A program made the position numbers and the translations under genes. Under the pieces are notes generated by a model. That model did not search any database. It saw nothing but the letters and a program-made list of their open reading frames with translations, and was not told the DNA's origin. Below are positions 42,801-58,267 of a DNA stretch of 64,000 nucleotides, piece by piece; the stretch's first letter is position 1, and each line of letters opens with the position of its first letter. Source of the DNA: Allolobophora icterica (Eukaryota; Annelida; Clitellata; Crassiclitellata; Lumbricidae); assembly GCA_963556255.1 (NCBI GenBank), contig OY744616.1, positions 3,054,831-3,118,830 on the forward strand. The letters are read 5' to 3'.

Positions 42801-45278
42801 AAATCACAAATATAAGTTATAACGTCTTCAAATGTCATTTCCCGAATTAAGTCGTTTTTAATTGAGAGCAGTGCAATTAGCTTTAATCCAGGGTTGACAG
42901 TTTAATTGGGGTCGTAATCGTAATCGTAATATCCAAACTTCTAAGGCGCCACTCGAAGGCCAAGCGCAGGGCACCAGTCTATTCACGAGCGCTACGTCAA
43001 AGCAAAGAGGGTTTCCAGAGAGTAGTCCAAAAGAGGTCAGAGTCCGCGGCCGGTTTCCAGAGGGCCAGATCAAGAGAGGAGACAGAGCAGCTGTCAAGGC
43101 GGGTGTCGTTTAGGGCGAGAAGAACTGGAAGATGAGTCAGGGTAGGAGTGCTTGAAAAGGTGAGACTTCAATTTTGAGTTGAACGCCCGGTGGTGATAGA
43201 GGAACGTGAGGAGGAGGATGGAGCACCGGTTGCAATGATGATGGAAGAACTGAGAAGCTGCGGAATTCAGGGGGAATCGTTCCAGAGGCGCACGTGGTGC
43301 GGTCACTGCGGTGTTGGATATGGCTCGGTTGGAGAACTTGAGATGAGAAGTGACTGGGGGTCGGGAAAGACTGAGATAGGAGGAGGATCGGATGGAGCGG
43401 GTTGCCTGAATGGTGAAGAGATCACGGAGGTACTTGGGCTGGGAATATTGTAGGGAATAGTAGGTTGGTGATAGGACTTTGAAGTGGATTCGCTCTGGGA
43501 TTTTTAACCACTGGAGTGATTTGAGGATGGGAGTGCTATGGTGATGTCTGGGCGTTCTAGTGACAGCTCTAGCAAGTGAGTTTTGGATACGTTGAAGACG
43601 CTTGATTTGTGTGGAATCAAGGTTAAGGAAGAGGGAATTGCAGTAATCAAGCTTTGAATAAATAATGGAGGCATCAATGATGGAGGCAGTTCTAAGGTCG
43701 AGCTTAGGCCGGATGCGTCGGAGGTCACGAAAGTGGCAGAAGCAGGAGCGCGAGAGGTTGGCGATGTGGTTAGAGAAGGATAGGTGTGGATCAAAAGTGA
43801 CACCAAGATTGCGGACGGGGGGGGGGAGTCTAAGGTGAATGCAACAGACGATGAGTTAGTCGATAGGTTATGGAAGGGCCTACGAATGCAAGAGTGCCTA
43901 GGGCCTACGAAGACCTTAAAACGACCCTGGTGCTTAAGCCAATCTTCCAAACTGTTGTCGTTAGCTTAATAGTTAAAATCTCTAAAATGCGCTATATAAA
44001 GGCTGTGATTGAATGAACAACCGTAGTTAATGCATGCAAGGCAGATCATGAGTCTGAATTATATAATTGCATATCCATAGGAGCTTAATGCTACTTAACG
44101 TATACAGTGAGGTGTAATATATTGTACTCCGTTTGATTAACGTGCTAGTGTCGGGAACACCTCTGAGTAGTTCCCTTGAAGGGGCGCTATATAAATCGTC
44201 GAATGAATGAATGAATGAATAATGGTGTGCAGTAGGCAATTGCACGCCCCTGGCTAAAGCATCTGTTTTAGGTGTGATTCTAATTTTTGAATTATATTTC
44301 GCTTGATTCACGATCACAGCAGCGGTGGAATAGCCTTTATTCGGGAAATCGTCAACTAAGAATTTCATGTGAGTGCCACAGATTTTTATTCGAGATGCAA
44401 GCGCAGCCGGTTAGCACGGCTTTTATTTCTGAAAGCATTTTCAATTCATGCTTCATGCTTTTTCAATTGTAGATTACAACATCAGTTTGGTCTGGAAGTT
44501 GGATGAATCCGTATGCAGAGCTTGGAATGTAATCAAGGGAAAGGACCTTATATATGTACATTGTTATATGAATGATAATGGAAATTTTACGGATTATTTA
44601 TTTGCTTACGAGGAAAGCATTCCGCACGATCTACTAATGATAACGATTTTAGAAGAGATTAAGTATCCCGGAAATACGATTGCCATTGAAAACACGAACC
44701 TTTTATACGTTCATGACGATTATTGCAAATGCATCTGGAAGATTAACATGGTAAACAATAAAGTTGAAAGATGGTTGTCGGAATTAGGCCGTGAAATCAG
44801 TTTGTCGGTAGCCAATGATGATCATCTACTGGTAATGAGGCGCTTTCAAGATCCTTTACTATTGGAGATTTTCGATCAAGACGCGAAACTTGTTAGAAGT
44901 GTTTCACTTCCCAACGACTACTTGGGTCCATTCCATGCAATTCAGAAACCGAATGGAGAATTCATCGTCAGCCACTACTTAGAAGGGACCTACGGCGTGT
45001 GTATAAGTTTCTTAGGCATTGATGGGAAAATTATCAGTGTGTTGCTGATCGACAATGATATGATGCAGTCTGTGCGGTTGTTATGGGATACGGACAACAA
45101 TAATTTCTTTGCGACTGAAAATGTCGCTGGACAAACATATCTATTTGACACGAAAACTTTCAGGTGGAGTATTTTTTGTAGAATAAGACACCATAGATTG
45201 TATTACGAAACAAAGAAAAGGCAGTTCATTGTGAGTCTTGACGGAGTTGTACATATTTGGACATATAACATAAACTAA
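39754..45278 (+). CDS. Gene E: secreted beta-propeller protein with short linker, 343 aa (3 exons)
   Basis: Exons 39754-39817, 40205-40366 and 44473-45278 join into an uninterrupted 343-codon frame. Residues 1-21 are a signal peptide and 22-75 the Cys-pair start with almost no mucin-like linker. Residues 76-343 are the propeller-like domain, with C90 and C106 but Asn in place of the middle Cys seen in B and D. Motifs: FAYEESIPHDLLMITILEEI, CKCIWKINMVNNKVERWL, VANDDHLLVMRRFQ, NGEFIVSHY, and a C-terminal VVHIWTYNIN. Intron 2 (4.1 kb) contains an exon-3 relic, a minisatellite-bearing inverted-repeat element and a hAT element. The long intron leaves open that exons 1-2 and exon 3 come from two merged units, but the phase agrees. 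Confidence 0.82.
40205..40366 (+). CDS. Gene E exon 2: shortest linker exon
   Basis: 162 nt, acceptor GCTTTAG|GTGACA. DKESPTYANCQLTNTCYGRT, then TTDDLTNERSTT and only about 15 more residues to YDTSE. Donor TCAGAAG|GTACAT. Confidence 0.82.
40738..40950 (+). pseudogene. Exon-3 relic inside gene E intron 2
   Basis: Nucleotide similarity to the middle of exon 3 (AAGACGAGAAACCTGTCAGA, CCCAACGACTTCTTAGGTCC, AATGGAGAATTCACTGTCGT) with stops and small indels. Matches about 44855-45055 of gene E. A remnant of an additional, deleted unit. Confidence 0.8.
41190..42100. mobile_element. Inverted-repeat element with CTTGGT minisatellite arms
   Basis: Ends ACCAGTCTTGTTGTC and GACAACAAGACTGGT are perfect 15-bp inverted repeats flanked by TACA at 41186-41189 and 42101-42104. 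Each side carries an array of GGTCTTGGTCTTGGTCTTGA-type units of about 27 bp (41255-41375 and 41905-42085). The middle is AT-rich without coding capacity. The Leu/Val and Lys/Thr open frames are array products. Confidence 0.75.
42273..42480 (-). mobile_element. LINE family 3 tail fragment
   Basis: Reverse complement of the GGCGCT...AAGTTTGGAGATTACGATTA end, followed by AGTAATCCAAGAGAAGTCCG as in other copies. Confidence 0.75.
42563..43929. mobile_element. hAT-type element, 1.37 kb, carrying a LINE
   Basis: Perfect 8-bp target duplication GTGCTTAA (42555-42562 and 43930-43937). The inverted ends CAGGGCCGTTTTA and TAAAACGACCCTG are imperfect by one base. The subterminal GTGCCTAGGGCCTRCGAAG is present at both ends in inverted orientation. 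The interior is AT-rich (42650-42860) and then occupied by a minus-strand LINE. No transposase. Lies in gene E intron 2. Confidence 0.9.
42910..43870 (-). mobile_element. LINE family 3: reverse-transcriptase C-terminus and 3' end
   Basis: Minus-strand frames give SRSCFCHFRDLRRIRPKLD, LDYCNSLFLNLDSTQIKRLQ, IQNSLARAVTRTPRHHHS and LKSLQWLKIPERIHFKVL with several frameshifts, then the 3' region with the CGCCCTAAACGACACCCGCC block and a (GATTAC)n tail at 42911-42930. It is the longest copy of this family here and identifies the family-3 tails elsewhere. Confidence 0.85.
44150..44222 (+). mobile_element. LINE tail-only insertion
   Basis: GGGAACACCTCTGAGTAGTT...AAGGGGCGCTATATAAAT and (GAAT)n. No reverse-transcriptase sequence precedes it. 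Confidence 0.8.
44473..45278 (+). CDS. Gene E exon 3: beta-propeller-like domain
   Basis: 806 nt, acceptor CAATTGTAG|AT, stop TAA at 45276-45278. Begins DYNISLVWKLDESVCRAW. Confidence 0.87.
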
Positions 45279-46249
45279 CTTGAGAAGCAACGATGAATTC
45301 GAAGAATTTGTAAATTTATAGACTCGACTTATGAGCACTTAAGGTTAATCACCTCCATTTCCTTCAGATGTGCAAGCAGATACTCTAGCTGCATTAATAT
45401 GTCTTATGTGAGCTGACATTTGTCTTCTTGATTTGTTGTAATTCATCAGACATTGACGATTATTTATATTAATTAAAGTATTCATTTGTTTTTATTTTCA
45501 AATAATATGCTGATGCATGTAAATATGTTCTGACATGAATGTCTGCTATTTGAGACGACGGACGAGACGATGGCAACTAAAGTGGATATCAATGCCACCA
45601 TTGTCTAACAGTGATCTAACAGCACATAAATGACACAGTCATGCCTAAAGACAGGCTTAAATGAGCCATGTTGAACCCAGTTCTGAAAGCTAAGTTTAAG
45701 AAACCAGTTGCCTTCGTAATATCTCTGATGAAGTATTTTTCCTGTATTTCGTCCATTGGCTAAGGCTGATTCCGATCGCATAATACAATAGATTTGGCAC
45801 AGTATACGTTAAACGAGAGCAGAAAGACACGTAAAAATGACAACGTCGTATCGCACGCGAGCTTGGCGTTCTTCTGTGCGAAAGATTTGACTTTGGCGGA
45901 TCACATCTTCTCACTGAAATTAATAGTCTTGTCATAAGAGGCAACGAAATTGTCGTCTTATAAAGACCAGATATTTTTGTCTAGCTACGAATCACGAGAC
46001 GTATGTTGTCAAAGTAAATTTAGTTATGTCAAATTCTGTTATGCTAAACAGATATTTTGTCACTTTGATAAAAAAATGATCTTCATAATTTAACTGCGGG
46101 TGACTCCTGTGAGGTAATAACCTTTTCAAAATCTTAGAGACTGAAGGAGACTTTATATCAGATTTCGAAGTAATTATCTTTCTGAAATATTACTGATTGG
46201 CCAGTGACTAAATATCAGATGAATCGTTTTAGGCTGAGTGAACGAATCT
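45279..46249 (+). repeat. Array downstream module after gene E
   Basis: Shared with units A, D and F: GACATTTGTCTTCTTGATTT, TTCTGACATGAATGTCTGCT, ATATCAATGCCACCATTGTC, AATATCTCTGATGAAGTATT. Non-coding. Confidence 0.65.
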
Positions 46250-47640
46250 TACACCAAGCAATGCAGTCGACCCTCTATCCATATTCGCAGCCCAAATACA
46301 CCGGGCCCTAAGAGTTTATGCCCTCTCTTATACCCTCTCTTGTACCGTTTGTATTCCCTCTCCAGTTTCTTCGCCACCGTGTCAATTTCTTCAAGCGGTG
46401 TCGTTTTGGCTACAACTCCTTCTTGACGCAACTCTTATGAACAAGTAAGTCTTTGTTGCATTGGCGAAGTAACTGATGCTAATTAGACACAGATGGCTTA
46501 TAAAATATTTACAGAAACTCTGTTCCACGCGGGACAGAGTTTCTACAACACAAGTGCAAGAAGGCTTGATTATTACATCTTGTTTTGTAGAACGAAGAAT
46601 GACGGATAGATTGAATGAAGAATGGAGGAAGAGATAGAAGGAAATGAGTAAATTTAAAGAAAATATGATTTTATAGATGGAAATAACGATCGATGACAGG
46701 TAGGCCTAGGGAAAGGATGAAAAGAAGAAGTGATTGAGTCAGAAAATCACGTAGACTTAAGAGGCATCGGTGAGAGGAAGGAGAAGGTGCGTGGAAGGAT
46801 GAAAAGTAAGGAGAGAGAGGAAGATATAAATTGGGTAGATATAAGTATGGATGGTCGGATGGAGAGAGATAGATAAATACGGGCTGGAGGGAGTAAGTGT
46901 GGAAGGGACTCATGAAAGAGAGCGTGGGACTGTGGTGGAAAGGCGTAATTAAAGGTCAGACGCAGGAGTTCTTTCTCAAAAAGGACATTTGACAAAACTA
47001 GTGCAAACAGATGGTCGTCATCGCTGGGCGTTTCGATGACTTTGAAGAAGGTCTCGACGGAAGTTGAAGTTTGACCCAAAACCAGCGGGTTCCATGATTC
47101 GAATAGGAACTGGTAGTTTCCCAGAATTCTCCTGAATAAGAACTTTCGCCCGCAGCACCACTAGACAATCCCTCAGTTATCCATCAAATGTCGAGATTTA
47201 TCAGACTCACTTAATCGTATTGAGCATAATTAGTACATAGAACCTCTAAAAGGCGATTTGTACCAGTCGATGCATACATAGGGCCTACATTTTACATTTG
47301 CAGAATTGCTTTCCTAGTGAACTATATTAATATCTGAGCGTTCTAAATGAGTCATTCTGTTGATATCTAAACCTAACCAGAAATATTCCATTGATCTGGT
47401 GTGTGGATTGTTGTGTTTGATCTGGATCGCTGCTAAGAATTTTCCAGAGGAGGCGCAAAAATTACATTACGTTTTACTATCTTAATATTTGCTAATTGCA
47501 GGCCGAGCTTATAAAAGTTTAAACACTGTTAAGTGTTTAATTACAATTCCACATTCGTCTTCCACCGCAGTCAATCCCTTTGAGGTGATTATGCATCATA
47601 GGAAATCGCCTGGAGACATGTATTTATGTCACAGTAGCTG
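46250..47640. repeat. Intergenic block shared with 37250-38000, then spacer
   Basis: Counterpart of the 37250-38000 block (ACACCAAGCAATGCAGTCGA, GTAGGCCTAGGGAAAGGATG, TTTGTTGCATTGGCGAAGTA). 47060-47640 has no named feature beyond scattered similarity to 61200-61330 (CAGAATTCTCCTGAATAAGA). Confidence 0.55.
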
Positions 47641-48002
47641 CTTATAATTTTAGGCTCTTCCTGATCCAACGACAGGGACATTTTCCATCAACTGTATTTT
47701 GTAAAATGTAAGCGTTTGACTTGCACTGTTTAGAGGCTACTTACTTACTTACTTAGAACATAGCCTTTGGCGCCATCTGTGTCTACATAGCGAGTTCGTC
47801 TGATTGGATATCGTTTAACTGACGCAAGTTGCAACTAATACAATACCCGCACTGTCTAAAGAAACCGAAAACCAACACTTCTGCAAGCAGCTGAGTCACT
47901 GGTTCAGGCAGACACTAGTGCCTAATGAACCAGTGTAAAGTGGCCTTACATTAACCAGTGAATGATTTGAATTAGAGCGCACTGTGAGTTCATATCTCCT
48001 CT
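47641..48002 (+). repeat. Unit-boundary block and upstream module of gene F
   Basis: CTCTTCCTGATCCAACGACA, TACTTACTTACTTACTTAG, TTTGGCGCCATCTGTGTCTA, ACTAATACAATACCCGCACT and GGCAGACACTAGTGCCTAAT. The CCAAT site is lost here (AACCAGTG). The module is interrupted by the LINE at 48003 and resumes at 49320. Confidence 0.75.
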
Positions 48003-49315
48003 CAACAATCTGGATTTCGCAGGAATCACTCTACGGAGACCCTCTTAATCCGCCTTTTGTCTGACCTTTATGGTGCCATGGATGCTGGGCTGATCTCTCT
48101 TTTGGCCCTTTTTGACGTCAGCTCGGCTTTTGACACTGTTGATCATCACATTCTCCTCCAACGCCTCTCTGTCTCTTTTGGGCTGACTGGTGGGCCCCTT
48201 GAGTGGCTTCGCTCCTTCTTGTCAGAGCGCACTAACTGTGTAGTTTTTGGCTCTTCTAGATCTGGCTGGGTCCCTGCCCCTTATGGCGTTCCTCAGGGCT
48301 CAGTGCTAGGCCCTTTACTTTATATTATTTATACCGCTGGTATTGGCCCCCTGTTGGAGGCATGCGGGCTTCTTCACCAGCTGTATGCTGATGATGTTCA
48401 GGCATACATTCACTGTCGCCCTGATGGGGTGGTAGCTGCTGTACAGCAGATGACTCAAGCTATGGAGGTCCTTTCTGCTTGGTTAGCCTCCAACCGCTTG
48501 CTCTTAAATGCTACTAAAACTCAATTTATCTGGCTGGGTGGTGGTAGGCGATTAGCGGGTGTTAATTGGCCCCTGGTGGCAGAGGCTTTTCCCCATATCA
48601 CCTTCCTGGACGTGGTTCGGGATTTAGGAGTCCTCCTGGATCGTACTCTTAGCTTCTCCCAACATGTTAACCAGCTTACCCGTAGCTGTTATTATCAACT
48701 GCGCCAGTTGCGGCTTATTTCTCGTTCTCTGTCTCATGATGCTACTGTCATCCTTATACATTGTTTTTGTAACAAGCAGGCTGGATCACTGCAGTGCGAT
48801 CTTGGTTGGTCTGCCGCTTGGATTGATTGGCCGCCTCGACCGGGTTCTTCGGTCAGCTGCTCGGCTTATTGGACGCATCCCTAAATATGCCCCTATTTCT
48901 GCATACATGCGTGATGTGCTGCATTGGCTCCCTGTCCCGCAGCGTATCTGTTATAGGGTTGCTGTACTGGTATGGCGCTGTCTCTTAGGCTGTGCCCCGG
49001 CCTATTTGTGTGAGCTCTGCCGCCCGGTCTCTGATTCAGTTGGTCGGCGTGCTCTTCGGTCTTCTTCTGGGGGAGAACTTTTAGTCCCTCGGGCTCGCTC
49101 CACAATTAGGCAACGCCGGGATTTCTCTATAGCTGGGCCCTCCATTTGGAATGGTCTTCCATTAGAGATTCGCCTTCTCCCTAGGGGTAACACATCTGCT
49201 TTTTACAAGCTGCTCAAGTCTAATCTCTATTGCCGTGGCTGGGCTGGGAGCGCTTCTGAGTAGGTTTCTTGAAGGTGCGCTATATTAAATTTATGAATGA
49301 ATGAATGAATGAATG
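48003..49315 (+). mobile_element. CR1/L2-like LINE (family 1), longest copy, 5' truncated
   Basis: Starts QQSGFRRNHSTETLLIRLLS and reads through reverse-transcriptase blocks LFDVSSAFDTVDHHILLQRL, GVPQGSVLGPLLY, QLYADDVQAYIH, SNRLLLNATKTQFIWLG and VRDLGVLLD. One frameshift near 48775 moves into the second frame: LDHCSAILVGLPLG, VLRSAARLIGRIPKYAP, MRDVLHWLPVPQRICYRV, GPSIWNGLPLEIRLLPR, ending SASE at 49263. The tail is GGGAGCGCTTCTGAGTAG...GAAGGTGCGCTATATTAAAT plus (GAAT)n. ATATCT occurs on both sides (about 47993 and 49317), a possible target duplication. It splits the upstream module of gene F. Confidence 0.93.
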
Positions 49316-49319
49316 AATA

Positions 49320-49799
49320 TCTATTCCATAAATCATCGCTATGGCGACCTATGACACTGTTTGGAAGTAAATGATCCGATTTCGCATCGTGCCTGATAAA
49401 ACATGGAAACCACGTTCATAGTAAAATATCTTAGAAATCGTGTTATAATATCTTTTGTTTATTGCCAGAATCTTTCTGTGATGGCTATCTCAGCTGATAT
49501 TTGCCGTAACCACAAATGTGAAGTCGCAGTGTGGGCTCTGGACACTCTCAGAATTTTGCGTTCTGGACCAATTTATTTATAGGTCACGTTTGATTGCAAT
49601 TGTCTACGTATGGTCTGCTGCCACCGAAGGTTAAGGTGCTTGCATAAATGTTGGTTTCCGGATTCATAAGATAATATTGGTATTAAAATCATCTTCTTTT
49701 TACAACAGTAAAAAGATAGCTGTATGCAGACATTATTCGCGGCTCAGTTTATTATCTACACAAATTCGGTTTCACCCGATGGCAAATTGTCCTCTTCTG
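49320..49799 (+). repeat. Upstream module of gene F, continued
   Basis: TCGCTATGGCGACCTATGAC, ACTGTTTGGAAGTAAATGAT and AAATATCTTAGAAATCGTG continue the module after the LINE, followed by CCAGAATCTTTCTGTGATGG, which matches 6390-6410 and 10735-10755. Confidence 0.7.
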
Positions 49800-49837
49800 T
49801 ATAAGTCAGAAACTCCAAAGAAATAGAATCAGTTCTC
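49800..49837 (+). promoter_or_regulatory. Core promoter of gene F (TATA + initiator)
   Basis: TATAAG at 49800 and ATCAGTTC with its A at 49831, 31 nt apart. The 5' untranslated leader is about 67 nt. Confidence 0.65.
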
Positions 49838-49897
49838 GTTAAACATTTCGATAGTGAACAGCTTGTTATCCAACTGTGAATACTGTCGCTTGACAAA

Positions 49898-54462
<4,565 letters not shown>

Positions 54463-54726
54463 GAGACATCCATGAACATTAGGGTGGAGTGAAAAAATTC
54501 GTGTCTTAATTTCAATATGTCCTGGTGTCGAAAAGTTGAATTGTATAATGTACATCACACACAAATTTTTTGCATAATAAAAAATAATTTCTTGTGCTGC
54601 CCCAAGACTGTCGAAGTTCATGTGATTTAAGTCGTTTTTGAGCATTTTGAAGGTAATTTTTGATATTCTTCAGAAACTTTAGTGACATCCTAAACTATCA
54701 TTAAATGTCAAATAGAGCAAGGCATC

Positions 54727-54729
54727 AGT

Positions 54730-54762
<33 letters not shown>

Positions 54763-55805
54763 AAAATTTATATAGCGCCTTTTCAAGAGTTCTACTCAGA
54801 GGCGCTCCCGAGTCAGGCCTGATCATAGAGAAAAGTCTTCAGTAGGGTGTGGAAGGAAGACGAGTGTGTACGAGGAGATAGGCGAAGGGAAGAAGGCAGT
54901 TCATTCCACACTGTTGGACCAACAACAGAAAATGCTCGACGCTGCATTGTAGCAGTGCGGGCAAATGGAACTAGAAAGTCACCCCGAGTAGAGGAACGAA
55001 GATCTGAGCGACCTATAGAAGTGGAAGAGAGAGTAAAGATGGAGCATAAGTAGCGAGGAGCTGTGCCCAAGACGCTTTGCCAGACAAGAGAGCAGATCCG
55101 ATACAGGATACGCTGTCGGAGAGGGAGCCAGTGTAGAGTATGATACATGTAGAAGGAAACGCTACCATAGCGAGGAATGGAACCAACAAGGCGAGCCGCA
55201 GACCGTAAAACCCTCTCAAGAGTGGACAAGCGGACTTGAGGAAGACCAATGTAAAGAGAAGAGCAGTAGTCTAGACGAGAACAAACAAAAGCGTGGATAA
55301 GAGTAGAAGCAGCAGATGTTGAGAGAGAACGCGCAACAACCCTAAGCTGACGGAGATGGTAAAAGCAGGAGCGAGACAGAGAAGAGAGGTGCTTAGTAAA
55401 GGTTAGTTCCTGATCAAGGATGACACCGAGGTCTCGTACTGAGGTAGAGAATGATATCAGTGGGAATTCAGCTGCAGAAGAGTTCAGGTCAAGTTTTGCC
55501 AGCTGTTGGCGGGTACCCAGCCATATGAACTTGGTCTTAAGAGGATTGAGTCTCAGACGATTGGAAGATAGCCAGGCAGACAGAGTAGAGTGTCAGTTGC
55601 GCGAGACATCAAGCGAACAGCACTCAGGGCATCCCGTGCAGAGCAATGCAGGTAGCATCGGAGATCATCAGCGTAAGAATGGCTAGAAAGAGCATTAGCA
55701 GCAAGAACAGATTCAAGGTCAGCAGTAAAGAGGATATAGAGGAGAGGGCCAAGCACAGAACCCTGAGGGAGGCCAACAGGTATACAGGAATCCAAGGGGA
55801 ACGCG
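54727..55805 (-). mobile_element. CR1/L2-like LINE (family 1) nested in the transposon
   Basis: Minus strand reads GLPQGSVLGPLLYILFTADL, SHSYADDLRCYLH and, after frameshifts, VLRSAARLVGSIPRYGS, TLHWLPLRQRILYRI, GDFLVPFARTATMQRRAF, VVGPTVWNELPSSLRLSP. The tail is the reverse of GGGAGCGCCTCTGAGTAG...AAAAGGCGCTATATAAAT, followed by (TTGA)n at 54730-54762. The 5' breakpoint is near 55800, where transposon coding sequence resumes on the opposite strand. Confidence 0.92.
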
Positions 55806-56800
55806 AGGAGTGGAAGACAGTAGATGAGAAGAGAGCCAAATTCTTTGCACTGCAATCGACGGCAGAAGCCAAGGGTAGCTGTATGAGTAGCCGCTCCAGT
55901 GGAGAAGAGGAAATGTCTAAGGATGGGAATGCTGAACTGGACAGTGACACAGACTACAGTGCTATAGGCCAAATTTCCACCCAAATGCGCTCGCCATTGT
56001 CGAACTTGGCTCGCGAATGAGATCGGCATGGCGTTTCAGATAGGTGCGCTGCGGCTCTTGCCACCGCTGTTTTGCAAGATGTTGGTTTAGTAACTGGCAA
56101 TGACTGTGCCATGGTCATAGACAGAAGCAAAGTGCGCAGGGAAAGGAAAAGAAAGCCACTGAAAACCCCACAGATAACCTGGTGACACTGGCTACATTTG
56201 TGATGTCAGTCTATGCACCAATGTGGTTCCACATAAAGACAAAGTCTGCATGCACGGAGGGATCGAAGCATCTGTGGAGAATGATAAAGTACTCCAGATA
56301 TTTGGAAAAACATTTGCGAGATGTGGTTGATGAAGTTATTCAGCGAAACGGATATTTCGGTCACGCAGAAAACATACTACTGTTAGCAGCCAAATTCGAG
56401 AGCTGGCCTACAGGAGGATTCTCGCAGCAAGAAACGAAAATGCTTCATCAACGCGCATCCGAGAATTTAGGGTTCCACGACTCAACTTTAACGCTAGTGA
56501 CTATACGGAACTTGTCGACTGGCAAGAAATTGACAGATACGAGCCACCTCTTCTCAAGAGCCGTTCAAACGCCCAGATAGAAGAGTGGGTAAAGTCGAAT
56601 GTTGCAGAACAAGTTTCAGAAATTGCTCATGAAGTTCCCTTGTCATACGCAAGGAACAGAACGATGTATTCGTCTGGTGACTGAAGCGGCCGCATCAGTA
56701 TGCGGTACCATGGCAAGAGATGGATTTATTCGTGCAAGAATTGCATCACGGAAATTGATGAAAACATTTAACACCAAGTCTGAGTTTCGATTCAATTAAC
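55806..56800 (+). pseudogene. Transposon-borne ORF remnant (CHTQ/RDGFIR family)
   Basis: Plus-strand segments in three frames. 55806-56020: acidic N-terminal part ending QMRSPLSNLARE. Then, past a TGA, DRHGVSDRCAAALATAVLQD and VIDRSKVRRERKRKP (to about 56160). Then DNLVTLATFVMSVYAPMWFH, GSKHLWRMIKYSRYLEK and VIQRNGYFGHAENILL. A frame change leads to RELAYRRILAARNENA, VPRLNFNASDYTELVDWQE and EPPLLKSRSNAQIEEW. A second leads to CHTQGTERCIRLVTEA, RDGFIRARIASRKLM and the TAA at 56800. From memory this is a widespread uncharacterised family in aphids, cnidarians and other invertebrates. The expected central region between RKP and DNLVTL is missing. Not functional. Confidence 0.75.
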
Positions 56801-57031
56801 TGCTTCATAGAAGAGCAACAAAGTGCATTTAGCAATATTACGCTTAGTAATTTCCAAGCCTGAAACGCGTAGAACTTGAGTTGAGCTGGGGCAGCATAAA
56901 AAATAATTTTACATTTATAATAATTCAACATGTTATAATTAACACTGAAATACAACTTTTCCACACCAGGGCGAAAAGAATTGTAATTTTGGGAAATGTG
57001 CCTAATACGTTCACTCCACCCTAATGAACAT

Positions 57032-58267
57032 ACGAAGTAGCTGCGATTGTTTAGACTCCGCTTAAGAATTCGGCTTCTGAGAACCTAAGGATAGTCACCT
57101 CCATCGCCGTCTTATCCTCACTTTCAACATCTGGTTACAGAAGTGTATACTCAAGTGTATATTCAAGCCGCATTAAAATATCTGAGTCAGCTGACATTTG
57201 TTTTCTTGAGCATAATATCGCCAAAATTCTATTAGTCATGTAGAGGACAAGCAGAGGATACAACAGACAATAACGATGCGCATCTCCGTTTTTTGTTAAT
57301 TTCAAATATAAGATGATATCTGTGATATGTGTTCTTGTTTTCAATTTTCTCCTAAAGGAGAGAACACACCCCCAAAACGACGTGTGTCGAACAATTGATG
57401 TGCTTCGATGCTAACGTTAGTGTGAACTATCGATGGTTCACACTCTAACAGTACGTTAACAGCACATGAATGAAAACAGATTAAACTGAGCCTAGTAGAA
57501 CCCAACTGCCAATGTTATTAGTCTGTTGACAGCATTCTCTGCAGATCTAAAGGACAAATGGATAACATGATTCAACTGAAGTTATTTGCTTGAAGATGTC
57601 ATTTACTCGGGGTGAGAATTGTCGAGAAATTTGGGTTCAGCCCCTAATCTTTCTTAGGACACCCAGTTAAGTCTTTCTTGCACACCCCAGGGGTTGTTGT
57701 TTCCAACCCGTCAGTTGTAGTAGTGTGATTATATTGTGCATATAGTTTAGCATTTTCTTTCAAAAATCGCTTTGTGGGTTACTACAATGTAATGCTCTCG
57801 TTTATTCGGAGATTTGTGACCCTGTGAACTGCATACTAATAAATTTGGCGAGTTTTAGGAGTTTAAGCTTTCTACTGCATTTTTTATATTTTCTAAGTTT
57901 GCAAAATACGAATAAAATAATCAACTCCACATAGGTCAAACTCATCGAAGTCTAACCTTCCCAGTCTTTTTTCTGCAATTCTCACACTGCGTTTAGATTT
58001 GCTACATATTCGACTAAGAACCTCACATGGAATGGCTGATGTGCACATAGAATAGCTCACCTGCTTCCTGCAAAACCGGGTAAGGATGGCCTGTTTTGGC
58101 TAAAGTCGTTGTAAGCACCAGCTCCATTCGGAGAGGCTCTGTCAGGACATTATGAAATTTACGATCTGAAACATTGGAAATTTGGTGTGCCTAGCTTTTC
58201 CAAGTGAACTAAAAAGCAACATGACGTAATAATTGCTGAGCGTTTTAATTCATTAAGTCTGTTTATT
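57032..58267 (+). repeat. Array downstream module after gene F, then spacer
   Basis: 57032-57600 matches the module after units A, D and E (GGAGAGAACACACCCCCAAA, GAACTATCGATGGTTCACAC, TCTGCAGATCTAAAGGACAA). 57600-58267 has no named feature. Confidence 0.6.

Larger units (their letters stand above)
54480..57023 (+). mobile_element. DNA transposon with 8-bp target duplication and CHTQ-type ORF remnant
   Basis: Perfect target duplication ATGAACAT at 54472-54479 and 57024-57031. The ends TAGGGTGGAGTGAA and TTCACTCCACCCTA are inverted repeats. Similarity continues in blocks for about 150 bp (CCTGGTGT-GAAAAGTTG-ATT, GCTGCCCCA). The plus-strand interior, outside a nested LINE, encodes a broken ORF described separately. 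Empty length is about 1.47 kb. The TAGGG end and 8-bp duplication fit hAT-type integration. It starts 17 nt after the stop codon of gene F and so occupies its 3' untranslated region. Confidence 0.88.

Noticed and set aside
55553..56029. Single 158-codon minus-strand ORF as one protein
   Set aside because: Only the part before about 55805 is LINE reverse transcriptase. The rest is antisense to the plus-strand transposon ORF, so the frame is a chance fusion across an insertion boundary.
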